Shown here: positions 1 through 7,182 of the stretch, piece by piece | How positions within the stretch are numbered: position 1 is the first letter of the stretch | Layout of the letters: every line of letters starts with the position of its first letter | Origin: a virus | DNA: 39,987 bases | IMG/VR virus record: IMGVR_UViG_3300041955_001176 | Coordinates: 1-39,987 of that record | Strand: one strand, 5' to 3' | Position numbers and translations under genes: made by a program | The notes under the pieces: generated by a model | What the model was told of the DNA's origin: nothing | Seen by the model: the letters and a program-made list of their open reading frames with translations, nothing else | Database searches by the model: none

Positions 1-249
1 GACACAGATCCTGCGACCAGGGTGGGCGTCGATGTTCCCGCCATGATCGATCGCGGCGATGTCGACGGCTGCAGCTTCAGCTTCAACGTGCGCAAGCAGA
101 CCTGGAGCGACGTCTTCGACGACGACGGCCACTACGTCAAGTCGATTCGCATTATCGACGATTTGGATTTGTTCGACGTCGGGCCGGTGACCTTCCCGGC
201 TTACACAGACACCACGGTCGATGTGCGCTCGCTGTGGCCCCTTGGAATT
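1..249. repeat. Terminal direct repeat, left copy
   Basis: Bases 1-249 recur at 39739-39987. The only difference I found is G at 128 versus A at 39866. This marks the contig as circular or circularly permuted with a unit length of about 39,738 bp. The repeat lies inside the prohead protease gene, so it is more likely an assembly overlap of a circular or permuted genome than a biological T7-type terminal repeat. Confidence 0.95.
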
Positions 250-762
250 CCTCACGAGATACGCAGCCACGTCCCCGAACTTGGTGATCGCTGGCTTAAA
301 CAGTTGTACCAGCGCGCCGAGGACAAGAAGACCAAGCGCGTCGATGGCGAGGATCTCGAGAAGTCGGCGTTCGCCTACCAGGGCAGCGACGAACTGGCCG
401 ACTGGAAGCTTCCCATCAAGTTCTCCACCGCCGAAAAGACCGAATCGCATATCCGGAACGCCATCGCGCGCTGGTCGAAGACCGATATGCCCAACGAGGC
501 GGAAAAGAAGCGCGCCCGCGGCCGTATCAAGGCTGCGGCCAAAGAGCACGATATCGAACTGGGCGATGACAGCCTGGCCAGTGCCCGCGCCGATTCTGAG
601 AAGTGTGAATGTGATTGCGACCCGTGCGTGGCTGGCAACTGCGAGGACTGCACGAATCCCGACTGCGAGGAGCCCAACTGCCTCTGCGACGCCGCGCAGA
701 ACCGCGCGCTGCTCGAGCGCGCCAGGGCGCATGTGTACGCAAGCCTGCACCTGATCGCCTGA
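1..762 (+). CDS. Prohead protease, C-terminal part (gene wraps the window ends)
   Basis: This is the continuation of the gene that starts at 39466. Joined through the repeat it encodes about 344 aa, and this piece holds everything from residue 92 on. It matures the capsid by cleaving the delta domain of the major capsid protein and itself (HK97 gp4, peptidase S78 family). The likely catalytic Ser is S116 in the Cys-Ser-Phe-Ser-Phe stretch; the His (H64) is in the other piece. After the protease core there is a charged helical segment at about residues 220-275, seen in several phage proteases and structural proteins. Then comes a tail with nine cysteines at about 293-321, probably metal-binding, and a short helix. 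Polymorphism G128/A39866 changes Gly to Asp after three Asp residues. The identity is firm; the role of the Cys-rich tail is unknown. Confidence 0.92.
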   Translation, partial: DTDPATRVGVDVPAMIDRGDVDGCSFSFNVRKQTWSDVFDDDGHYVKSIRIIDDLDLFDVGPVTFPAYTDTTVDVRSLWPLGIPHEIRSHVPELGDRWLKQLYQRAEDKKTKRVDGEDLEKSAFAYQGSDELADWKLPIKFSTAEKTESHIRNAIARWSKTDMPNEAEKKRARGRIKAAAKEHDIELGDDSLASARADSEKCECDCDPCVAGNCEDCTNPDCEEPNCLCDAAQNRALLERARAHVYASLHLIA

Positions 763-825
763 GTTTTGATTCCGTTCGCCGCGCTCCAGCAGCGCCGCCT
801 TCAGTGGCCGGCGGAAAGAAGCGAC

Positions 826-841
826 CCACACTTTTGTGTGG
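826..841 (+). other. Small hairpin before the capsid gene
   Basis: CCACAC-TTTT-GTGTGG forms a perfect 6-bp stem with a four-T loop, inside the 195-bp gap between the protease and capsid genes. No T-run follows, so it is not a standard terminator. It may be an mRNA processing or stability element ahead of the highly expressed capsid gene. Nothing else is recognisable in the gap except the capsid ribosome binding site at 946-953. Confidence 0.3.
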
Positions 842-957
842 ATGCCCCTTCCTGGCAACGGCCGCGCCGCCAACAGGTCAACCGCAACTCCGGGCCCCGA
901 GCGATAGGTCTTTGGCTTGGGTGGAACCGTCAACATCACCGCCCCAAGGAGGGCACC

Positions 958-2298
958 ATGACGATACTCGAACTCAAATTGAAGCGCGGCCAGCTCGGCA
1001 CCGAAGCAAGCAGACTGCTTCAGGAGGCAAGCCTCCTTGTCGCCAAGTCCGGCCGCACCAAGGAAGAGACCGCCCGCGCCAAAGAGCTGCGCGCCCAGGG
1101 CGCCGCGATGCTCGACGAAGCCGACACCTGCAGTGAATTGATTGCCGCTCTGGAACGTTCCAAGGAGCTCGAAACGGAACAGCGCCGGATCCCCGGGGCG
1201 CCCCGGCCCAACCCCGGCTCGGAGGATTTCGCCGGCCGCGACGACATTGCGCACGGCAAGCTGCTCACCAACGCCGTAGAGGTCTACTTACGTTTTGGCG
1301 AGCAGGGTGTCGCTTCCATGTGCACAGCGGATGAGCGTAGCGCATTCGCCCGCGGGCGCCGCGATACCCCCGCCCGGACCATCGTGATCGGCGGCGAGCG
1401 CCGCGACATCACCGAGGCCGGCACCGGCGCCTATATCGTGCCCCAGGAGTTCTATCCGGAGCTCCTCTCCGGCAGGAAGTTCATCGGCGCTCTCACCGGG
1501 GACGTTCACAAGAAAGTTACCCCCGGCAACGGCGCGCCCATGAAGATTGGCCTGGAGAACGATGTCGCCAACACCATCACGGTGATGACCGAGAATACCG
1601 ACGTCAGCGAGACCGATCCCACCCTCAGCGGTTTCGTCGGGTCCACCGACACCCTGGCCACACTCATCCTGATCTCCAAGCAGGAGCTTGCCGACGCCGG
1701 CTTTCCGCTGGCGTCCATCTTCCGCGACCGGCTTACCAAGCGCTACGCCCGCGGCGTTGAGAATTTCATCGCCAACGGCGACAGCTCCAACATCGCCAGT
1801 CTGCTTGCCAACGTCTTTACCGGCGCTTCGGGATCGGTGATGGGAACCAACCTCTGGTTCACCACAGCCACCAACGCGGGCCCGGGCTACGAGGATTTCA
1901 ACACTTGCGAGGGCCTGCTCGATCCCGTTTACGAGGAAGGCGCGGCCTGGTACATGCACAAGTCCACCCGTGTTTATGTCGCCGGCCTGCTCGACACCCT
2001 CAACCGTCCGCTCTTCCAGCCCAACCCGCAGAGCGGCATGCTCGACCAGATCCTCGGCTATCCCCTCAAGCTCTCGGCCTACCTACCCATCGGCACCACG
2101 GCCAACGCAGAAGGGGTGGTTTTCGGCGATCTCGATGAGGGCTACCTTCTCCGCACCGATGGCGAAATGGTGGTGCAGCGGCTCGAAGAGCGCTTCGCCA
2201 CCAAGCTAATGGTCGGCTTCTTGGCCTACACCCGTGTCGGCGGCTACTTCACCGATCCGGGGACCCACCCGCTGGTAGGCCTCAAGACCCACTCTTAA
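958..2298 (+). CDS. Major capsid protein, HK97 fold
   Basis: The 446-aa protein forms the icosahedral head. The start ATG at 958 has a strong ribosome site AAGGAGGG at 946-953; the open frame runs further up but without a better start. Residues 1 to about 75 are charged and helical with heptad-like Leu/Ala, which matches the delta (scaffold) domain removed by the upstream protease. A Pro-rich linker (about 80-90) follows. From about residue 160 (GAYIVPQEFYPELL) the sequence has the usual HK97-family layout: N-arm, E-loop, and P- and A-domains ending near TDPGTHPL. Gene order portal, protease, capsid is the classical one. Length and position leave little doubt. Confidence 0.95.
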   Translation: MTILELKLKRGQLGTEASRLLQEASLLVAKSGRTKEETARAKELRAQGAAMLDEADTCSELIAALERSKELETEQRRIPGAPRPNPGSEDFAGRDDIAHGKLLTNAVEVYLRFGEQGVASMCTADERSAFARGRRDTPARTIVIGGERRDITEAGTGAYIVPQEFYPELLSGRKFIGALTGDVHKKVTPGNGAPMKIGLENDVANTITVMTENTDVSETDPTLSGFVGSTDTLATLILISKQELADAGFPLASIFRDRLTKRYARGVENFIANGDSSNIASLLANVFTGASGSVMGTNLWFTTATNAGPGYEDFNTCEGLLDPVYEEGAAWYMHKSTRVYVAGLLDTLNRPLFQPNPQSGMLDQILGYPLKLSAYLPIGTTANAEGVVFGDLDEGYLLRTDGEMVVQRLEERFATKLMVGFLAYTRVGGYFTDPGTHPLVGLKTHS

Positions 2299-2313
2299 GC
2301 GCCCTTCAACGCG

Positions 2314-2354
2314 GCGCCGGCGCTTCTCGGCCCTGAGCCCAGGAACGCCGGCGC
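2314..2354 (+). other. Inverted repeat after the capsid gene
   Basis: GCGCCGGCG (2314-2322) can pair with CGCCGGCGC (2346-2354) across a 23-nt loop. It sits just after the capsid stop codon and before the ribosome site of the next gene. No T-run follows. It could partly attenuate read-through or stabilise the capsid message. Confidence 0.3.
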
Positions 2355-2402
2355 GGTTGTCTGAACCTCCAACCCAACCCGCTCTTGAAAGGAGCTTATT
2401 CC

Positions 2403-3107
2403 ATGCCCCACACCATTACGCTTTCCAACTCCGGCGCCGTGGTTCCCACCACCGGAGCTCCCGATTACGGCGGCGGCGCAACGGATTTTGCGCTGCTCTG
2501 CCTGGCGCTTGGCACCATCGATGCCGCGCTTCCTGGCGCCACTGCCGTTCCTGTCTATGCGGCCGATACTGGCGCAGCCAACGCCTATGCCATTACCTAC
2601 AGCCCGGCGCCCACGGTGGCGGCCGGCTCGCGCTTCCTGTTCAAGGCCCTCCACACCAATACCGGCGCTTCCACCCTGGCAGTCAACGGCGCCGCTACCG
2701 TTCCCATCACCGACAGCGTGAATGCGGCGCTGATCGGCGGCGAGATCCTCGCGGGACAGCTTTGCCTGGTTGTCTACGACGGCACGCAATATCAACTCAT
2801 TGGCAGCTACAACACGGCGGCCATCGCGGCGGCGATTCAAAACAGCAGCTACGAATACGCGGCCGACACCGGTGCCGTCAATGCCTACGCCGTTGCCCTC
2901 ACACCTTCACCGGCCGCTCTTGTTGCGGGCCTGTCCTTCCAGTTTAAGGTCAAAACCCTCAATACCGGCGCTTCCACCCTGACGGTCAACAGCCTCGCCA
3001 CCAAAGCGATCACCAAAAACGGTGCCACGGCGCTCTCCGGCGGCGAACTGGTCGCCGGGGCGATCGTGCTGGTCACCTACGACGGCACGCAGTTCCAGCT
3101 CATCTAA
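2403..3107 (+). CDS. Head decoration or fibre-like protein with two tandem repeats
   Basis: The 234-aa product starts at ATG 2403, chosen because AAAGGAG lies at 2388-2394; an in-frame TTG at 2385 has no such site. The body is two copies of one module (about residues 55-145 and 155-234). Each carries NTGASTL-V-N, an I-T/K segment, then GG-E-AG and ends YDGTQ(Y/F)QLI. This motif series is common in phage tail-fibre and capsid-decoration proteins (established from family knowledge). The place directly after the capsid gene favours a head decoration or head-fibre role; a tail-fibre role cannot be excluded. No signal peptide or membrane segment is visible. Confidence 0.7.
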   Translation: MPHTITLSNSGAVVPTTGAPDYGGGATDFALLCLALGTIDAALPGATAVPVYAADTGAANAYAITYSPAPTVAAGSRFLFKALHTNTGASTLAVNGAATVPITDSVNAALIGGEILAGQLCLVVYDGTQYQLIGSYNTAAIAAAIQNSSYEYAADTGAVNAYAVALTPSPAALVAGLSFQFKVKTLNTGASTLTVNSLATKAITKNGATALSGGELVAGAIVLVTYDGTQFQLI

Positions 3108-3140
3108 CCAGCAACCCGGAGCTTGGATCTGTTTTCTCCT

Positions 3141-3178
3141 CCGCGGCGGTTATCGCTCGCCGCCGCGGCTCTTTTACC
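3141..3178 (+). terminator. Rho-independent terminator after the head genes
   Basis: CCGCGGCGG (3141-3149) pairs perfectly with CCGCCGCGG (3160-3168) around a 10-nt loop and is followed by CTCTTTTACC. It separates the abundant head genes from the connector genes and would lower downstream transcription. Confidence 0.7.
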
Positions 3179-3200
3179 GGAAATTACCGGGTTTTACCGG
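3174..3200 (+). repeat. Three TTACCGG repeats at 10-bp spacing
   Basis: TTACCGG occurs at 3174-3180, 3184-3190 and 3194-3200, exactly 10 bp apart, between the terminator and the next start codon. The last copy runs into the GGAG ribosome site. The phased spacing would put all copies on one face of the DNA. It could be a protein-binding site or simple local duplication. Confidence 0.5.
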
Positions 3201-3209
3201 AGCCTTTAA

Positions 3210-3398
3210 ATGAAGAAATTGGCCACCGTCATTGCCGCCGACCGTATTCGGCCCGAAGGCTGCCTGCGGCCGGCTCAGCCTGGCGAAGTTCTCTACCTGC
3301 CGGCCGGGCTCGCCCGCGAGCTCGTCAAGCTCGGCGTCGCCGTCCCGGCCAAGCGCGCTCCTGAATTTGCTGTCCGCACCCCGAAAGAGTCCCGCTGA
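3210..3398 (+). CDS. Small protein before the head-tail connector
   Basis: This is a 62-aa basic protein with no recognised family. ATG 3210 is preceded by GGAG at 3199-3202. Its stop overlaps the next start (TGATG at 3396-3400), so it is translationally coupled to the connector gene and probably belongs to the head-tail joining set. The central part reads as a beta-strand/helix pattern (PGEVLYLPAGLARELVKLGVA), as in small head-completion mini-proteins that list a residue limit and a helix. Function is not assignable. Confidence 0.6.
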   Translation: MKKLATVIAADRIRPEGCLRPAQPGEVLYLPAGLARELVKLGVAVPAKRAPEFAVRTPKESR

Positions 3399-4294
3399 TG
3401 GCGCTGAACATTCAAAAACTCGCGGATGCCATCGTCGAGCCGATTACGCTGGCCCAGGCGCATCACCAGTGCCGCATCGATGCCGGGTGTACTCTCGACG
3501 ACGTGCTGTGGCTGGTCTATATCTCCGCCGCGCGCCAGCTCGCGGAGAAGGTTACCCGGCGCGCCTTCTTCAACCAGACCTGGCAGCGCACTCTCGACAA
3601 CTTCCCGCTGGCCGCCAGTTTCGATTACACGCCCTCCCCCGCTGACAAGTGGAACTGGCCCGTCTACGGCGGCATGTGGAACCGCCTCACCATCGATCTG
3701 CCCATGGGCCGCGCGCTCGCCATCAATGCCATCACCTACATCGACGCCAGCGGCAATCCGCAGACGCTTCCCGCCTCGCAGTACTATGCCGATCTGAGCG
3801 GCATCCCCTGCCGTCTCACGCCCTCGCAGGCCGCCGAGAGTGGCATGGTCTGGCCCTGGCAGGGCAGCTACCTTCCTGGCTCCGTCAACATCCAGTGGCA
3901 GGCCGGCAGCTACGTTCAGCTCGTTACTGAGACCTTTCAGGCGCCCAGCGCGGCGCCCTGGACCTACCAACTCAAGCAGCCGAGCGTCACTGCCGTGGTT
4001 TCGGTTGTGAACGCCGCCGGCGCTTCCGTTACCGGCTGGACGTTCGCGCCCGGCCTGATCGGATTGCCCTCCACTCTCACTCTTCCTGCCGCGGAGGCCG
4101 GCCTGCAGCTCACCGTGAGCTATTACGTTGCCGCCCTGCCCGCGGACCTGCTGGTGGCCATGCTGATGCTCGTCGGCCACTTCTATCGCAATCCCGAGGC
4201 CACTACGGACCTCAAGATGGAGCAGCTTCCCATCGGCGTGCAGGCGCTGCTCAGCTCCCACGTCGTCGAGTGGACGGATTATCGGCCATGCTGA
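3398..4294 (+). CDS. Head-tail connector, phiE125 gp8/HK97 gp6-like, with an inserted domain
   Basis: This 298-aa protein probably forms the adaptor ring under the portal. The first ~110 residues fit the gp8/gp6 adaptor family: EPITLAQAHHQCRI, the acidic pair in the next helix, an AARQLAEKVTRRAF helix and the Q-TW-L-FP strand. The last helix (PADLLVAMLMLVGHFYRN) matches the family end. Between them, about residues 180-240 make an extra Ser/Thr/Val-rich beta segment (PSVTAVVSVVNAAGASVTGW), which looks like an Ig-like insertion. Usual family members are 180-230 aa, so this one is long because of the insert. The start ATG overlaps the upstream stop. Confidence 0.75.
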   Translation: MALNIQKLADAIVEPITLAQAHHQCRIDAGCTLDDVLWLVYISAARQLAEKVTRRAFFNQTWQRTLDNFPLAASFDYTPSPADKWNWPVYGGMWNRLTIDLPMGRALAINAITYIDASGNPQTLPASQYYADLSGIPCRLTPSQAAESGMVWPWQGSYLPGSVNIQWQAGSYVQLVTETFQAPSAAPWTYQLKQPSVTAVVSVVNAAGASVTGWTFAPGLIGLPSTLTLPAAEAGLQLTVSYYVAALPADLLVAMLMLVGHFYRNPEATTDLKMEQLPIGVQALLSSHVVEWTDYRPC

Positions 4295-4644
4295 CGCAGT
4301 CGGTACTCAATCCCTCACTGCGCGCCGGCGAGCTCGTTCACCAGGTCACCTTTTCGCATCCCGACGTGACGCAGGACAGCTTCGGGCAGCCGATCAATAC
4401 CTGGAGCAACTACCTCACCACCCGCGCCAAGGTGGAGAACCTGAGCGGCCAGCAGAATTATCAGCAGTCCGTTTTCACCGCGGAAGCGGTCTGGCGCATC
4501 ACCCTGCACTACCATCCCGGCATCGCCTCCGGCGATCGCTGCTTCTACGGTTCGCACGTCTACGTTGTGCAGATCGTTAACAATCTCTTCGAGCGCAACC
4601 GCGTGATCGAGCTTACCTGCCTGGAAATTCAGGGAGCGAGCTGA
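4288..4644 (+). CDS. Head closure / head-tail adaptor protein
   Basis: A 118-aa protein of the phage head-tail joining type (SPP1 gp16-like small beta-barrel). It begins with RAGELVHQVTFSHP and continues with DSFGQPINTW, an AKVENLSG strand, then TLHYHPGIASGDR and V-IVNNLFERNRVIELTC; that order of strands is characteristic of this family. ATG 4288 overlaps the connector stop by 7 bp. A GTG at 4270 in frame would add six residues but has no better ribosome site. It closes the DNA channel at the bottom of the connector and docks the tail. Confidence 0.75.
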   Translation: MLTQSVLNPSLRAGELVHQVTFSHPDVTQDSFGQPINTWSNYLTTRAKVENLSGQQNYQQSVFTAEAVWRITLHYHPGIASGDRCFYGSHVYVVQIVNNLFERNRVIELTCLEIQGAS

Positions 4645-5075
4645 TGCTGGAAGCTGGAATCCAGGAATTGGTGGTCGCCGATGCCGGCGTCCAGGCGCTT
4701 ATCGGAACGCGCTTCTATCCGGTGATCCTGCCTGAGAATATCGGAACGCCCAACGGGCCGCCTTTTCCCGCCGCCAGCTTTCAGGTCATCAACGACGTGC
4801 CGGATTACATTCTCTCCGGCGTCAGCCCGCTGGAGGTCAAGCGCCTGCAGGTCGATACCTGGTCCGGCGGTCCCGACCAGGCTAGTTATGCTTCCGTCCG
4901 CAACGTGCAGGCGGCGATCCGCGCCGTTCTGGAAGGCTATAAGGGCACGCTTCCCGACGGCACGGCCGTCGCCGGCATCTTTGTCGCCAACGCCCGGGAT
5001 CTCTTCGAGCAGGATCCCCGCGCTTACCGCACCACCACCGATTACATGATCCACTTCTACCCGGCCGCCGGATAG
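4644..5075 (+). CDS. Tail completion protein, DUF3168-like
   Basis: The 143-aa product begins with a helix (GIQELVVADAGVQALIGTRFYP) followed by the PPFPAASFQVIN strand. The later pattern is LQVDTWSGG, a long helix VRNVQAAIRAVLEGYKG, and a C-terminal strand ending in DYMIHFY. This order matches DUF3168-type tail terminators, which cap the tail tube and bind the head closure protein. It overlaps the upstream stop by one base (TGATG), within the connector operon. Confidence 0.75.
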   Translation: MLEAGIQELVVADAGVQALIGTRFYPVILPENIGTPNGPPFPAASFQVINDVPDYILSGVSPLEVKRLQVDTWSGGPDQASYASVRNVQAAIRAVLEGYKGTLPDGTAVAGIFVANARDLFEQDPRAYRTTTDYMIHFYPAAG

Positions 5076-5096
5076 CGCGCAGCAAAGGAAAATACC

Positions 5097-5579
5097 GTGA
5101 CTCAGACAGCGACGCCGCTTATTGGCCTGGGCTTTGCGCTATCCATCGGCACCCAGGGCGGCACTCCAACCTACACCGTGGTGAACGGCATCAAAACCTT
5201 CAAGATGGCCGACGGTTCCTGGGGCACCGAGGATGTCACCGTCCTCAACACCGCGGCCTTTTCGCGCCGCTTCATCAAGACTCTCGAGGATGCCGGCGAG
5301 GCCGAGGTCAGCATGCTCTGGGACTCGGCCGATCCCGGCCAGGTGCTGCTGCTCGCGGCCTACGCGGTCGGTTCCAACTCTGCCAACGGCGCCGATTTTC
5401 CGATCAAGGCCGCCATGCCTATCGACCTGGCCGGAGGCCAGACCACCACGGGCGACACTTTCGCCTTCAATGGCCTGGTCACCAAGTACAAGCGCCCCGA
5501 AGTCCAGGTGGATAAAACCCTCACCTGGGGCGTCACCATCAAGGTCGATGGCGCGGTCACCCTCACCGAAGGCGCGTAA
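5097..5579 (+). CDS. Major tail tube protein
   Basis: A 160-aa protein starting with GTG at 5097, with AAAGGAA just upstream. It follows the tail terminator and precedes the chaperones, the standard tube position. It has the usual tube pattern: an early VVNGIKTFKMADGSWGTEDVTVLN segment, a RFIKTL region, the helix DPGQVLLLAAYA, and beta strands ending KTLTWGVTIKVDG. Subunits stack as hexamers to form the non-contractile tail tube. Family assignment is by order and pattern, not by exact motif. Confidence 0.82.
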   Translation: MTQTATPLIGLGFALSIGTQGGTPTYTVVNGIKTFKMADGSWGTEDVTVLNTAAFSRRFIKTLEDAGEAEVSMLWDSADPGQVLLLAAYAVGSNSANGADFPIKAAMPIDLAGGQTTTGDTFAFNGLVTKYKRPEVQVDKTLTWGVTIKVDGAVTLTEGA

Positions 5580-5581
5580 AC

Positions 5582-5619
5582 TTGCTTCTCCAGGGGCGCC
5601 GGCGTTATACTGGCGCCCC
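5582..5619 (+). promoter_or_regulatory. Cargo-gene promoter with the -10 in a hairpin loop
   Basis: TTGCTT (5582-5587), an 18-bp spacer and TATACT (5606-5611) resemble a sigma-70 promoter. The -10 sits in the 11-nt loop of an inverted repeat, GGGGCGCC (5593-5600) and GGCGCCCC (5612-5619). A GGAGGGG ribosome site follows at 5621-5627. With the terminator at 6431-6453 it makes the gene between them independently expressible, as in classical morons. Confidence 0.6.
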
Positions 5620-5629
5620 CGGAGGGGCT

Positions 5630-6406
5630 ATGGCCGTCTGGATCGTCCTTTTTTGTGCTGCGGCGATTACGCTGTGGTTCGCTTTCAGAGCCGCCTTGGC
5701 GCCCAGCGCGAGGATTGACACACGCGAATCGAGGTCGCCTAGCCACGCCTCAGGGGCAAATCCGTCAGGCGCGGATCCTGAGAATATGTATCGGGCGAAG
5801 TTTAGTGCTAGAGCGGCCTCGGAGGCAGCGAGAGCGCCGGCTGATCCCTTTGTTGACGAGCATCCGGCGCCATTGAGGAATAGGATCGATGCCGTTTGGA
5901 CTGCAGCTGAACAGCCTACGAACTGGGAGCGTCAACGGAATTACGAAGAGGCGCTAGACGCTCAGCGAGAGCCCAGCGTTTGGCATATCCGCGTAGCTGG
6001 CGCTACGCACCCGACTCGGGTAGGCAATGTTGATCGGAAAACGATCTATCGCCAATTAGTTTCCGGCCAGCCACTTCGCATGGTGAGGGAGCCGGATAAC
6101 GTCTACGATTTTAACTGCATTTGCTTTTGGCTCGACCCGGATGTAGGGCCGCCCTTGGATGTCGGTTATCTCCCGCGGACCTGGGCCGCCCATTTTGCGG
6201 CGCTTATGGAGAGGCGCGCAAAATTCTCGGCCTGTGTTCAAAAGATCGAGAGACAGGGGGAGCACGGTCAGTTCCTTTACCTTTTCGTTGAGATTCGCCA
6301 AATTTCGGAGCCAGAGATTAAGCATCGGCCGAAAGCTGAGCAGGTGCTTAGAACTTATCGCAAGCAAGAAACCCCGGCGCCAGAGCGAATCGGACAAAGC
6401 ACCTAA
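5630..6406 (+). CDS. Membrane-anchored HIRAN-domain protein (moron)
   Basis: 258 aa from ATG 5630, chosen because GGAGGGG precedes it by a normal spacing. Residues 2-22 are a hydrophobic segment (AVWIVLFCAAAITLWFAF) that should anchor the protein in the inner membrane. A polar linker follows, then a HIRAN-like domain at about 115-225: HIRVAG, a QLVSGQPLRMVREPDNVYDFNCICFW core, VGYLPRTWAAHFAALM and a closing strand. HIRAN domains in HLTF/Rad5-type helicases bind 3' ends of DNA; bacterial stand-alone HIRAN proteins are poorly known. The codon choice (ATA, GGA, AGG, CTA) is less GC-biased than in the neighbouring tail genes, and it has its own promoter and terminator. It is an inserted cargo gene, perhaps a host-defence or superinfection factor (inference). 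Confidence 0.75.
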   Translation: MAVWIVLFCAAAITLWFAFRAALAPSARIDTRESRSPSHASGANPSGADPENMYRAKFSARAASEAARAPADPFVDEHPAPLRNRIDAVWTAAEQPTNWERQRNYEEALDAQREPSVWHIRVAGATHPTRVGNVDRKTIYRQLVSGQPLRMVREPDNVYDFNCICFWLDPDVGPPLDVGYLPRTWAAHFAALMERRAKFSACVQKIERQGEHGQFLYLFVEIRQISEPEIKHRPKAEQVLRTYRKQETPAPERIGQST

Positions 6407-6430
6407 CCTGACGTCAGCCGTCGCAAATCA

Positions 6431-6453
6431 AAGCCGCCTTCGGGCGGCTTTTC
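6431..6453 (+). terminator. Terminator after the HIRAN gene
   Basis: AAGCCGCC, loop TTCG, GGCGGCTT, then TTC: a perfect 8-bp stem with a stable UUCG loop and a T-tract. It is a textbook rho-independent terminator, placed 25 bp after the cargo gene stop and just before the next tail gene. Confidence 0.88.
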
Positions 6454-6466
6454 TATCGGGGAAGAC

Positions 6467-6823
6467 ATGGCCAAGACTGAGAAATTCGAGTTTACTATCG
6501 ACAAAGTCAATGAAGAGGCGACGCTGCGCGTAGGGGAGGAAACTTTCCAGCTTGAGTTTGATTTCAATGCGCTTTCTTCTTTCTATTCGGTGTTCAAGGT
6601 CAACCCTGCCGTCGAGCCCCTCGGCTCAGATCCGGCCCGGTGGGCCGGATTGCTCTGGGTAGGGCTCTTGCATCATCAGCCGGACTTCAAATCAGACACG
6701 GTGAGGTCATGGTTCAATTCGCGCTCTTGTTTGAAGCTTTGCGAGGGGACCCTGCGTGCCTTTCGGTTAGCATCTCCGGAGCCGGAGGCTGAGGAGAAAT
6801 CGCTGGACCCTCCGAGCGCCTGA
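6467..6823 (+). CDS. Tail assembly chaperone, G-like
   Basis: This 118-aa acidic protein follows the tube (after the cargo insertion) and precedes the tape measure, the position of lambda gpG. ATG 6467 has the weak site GGGGAAG at 6458-6464. The sequence is a beta-rich N-terminus (FEFTIDKVNEEATLRVGEETFQLEFDFNALSSFY) followed by helices, like many short phage chaperones. It coats the tape measure before tube polymerisation. The next frame is -1 relative to this one and stays open from 6793, so a G-GT type frameshift product is possible, but no canonical slippery heptamer is visible. Confidence 0.65.
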   Translation: MAKTEKFEFTIDKVNEEATLRVGEETFQLEFDFNALSSFYSVFKVNPAVEPLGSDPARWAGLLWVGLLHHQPDFKSDTVRSWFNSRSCLKLCEGTLRAFRLASPEPEAEEKSLDPPSA

Positions 6824-6855
6824 CGGGAGCTGCATGGTGGCGGCATATCCGAAGC

Positions 6856-7182
6856 GTGGCGCGGATCGATCTCCGGCTCTCATTGGAGGAGCTCGGGAAG
6901 CTCCGGTTGCGCGATTTCCGCGCCTACCATGACCGTTACCTGCAGGCGCTTAAGCACCGAGAACTTCTGGCGGGCATCATCGCCAGCGCTACCGTGAACT
7001 CCGGTTTCTGCCGTCCCAAAGAGTCGATGGCTCCAAGCGATTTCATGCCCTCGATGCGCGGCCAGGTCGAGGCTGTGAGCGAGTTACAGCAGCAAGTGGA
7101 TGTTTCATTTGGCGCGGCGCTTTTGCGGGCCAGGGCTAAAGCCGCCGGGCGGCTGGAGAAGTGCGATGCCGATGGGGCTTGA
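6856..7182 (+). CDS. Tail assembly protein T-like (DUF4035-like)
   Basis: The region from the GTG at 6856 gives 108 aa. The motif series LSLEELGKL, a Tyr-rich helix, then AGIIASATVN with RPKES and a DFMP near the middle resembles lambda T/DUF4035 proteins. The frame is -1 to the G-like gene and is open already from 6793. GTG 6856 has no ribosome site, so the product may arise by frameshift from the upstream gene, as in lambda G-GT, or by reinitiation. It ends inside the next gene (17-bp overlap). Confidence 0.6.
   Translation: MARIDLRLSLEELGKLRLRDFRAYHDRYLQALKHRELLAGIIASATVNSGFCRPKESMAPSDFMPSMRGQVEAVSELQQQVDVSFGAALLRARAKAAGRLEKCDADGA

Noticed and set aside
6834-6932. ATG 6834 with a GGGAG site just upstream, 32-codon frame
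   Set aside because: It is in the third frame, ends after 32 codons and overlaps the conserved T-like frame; no conservation or coupling supports it.
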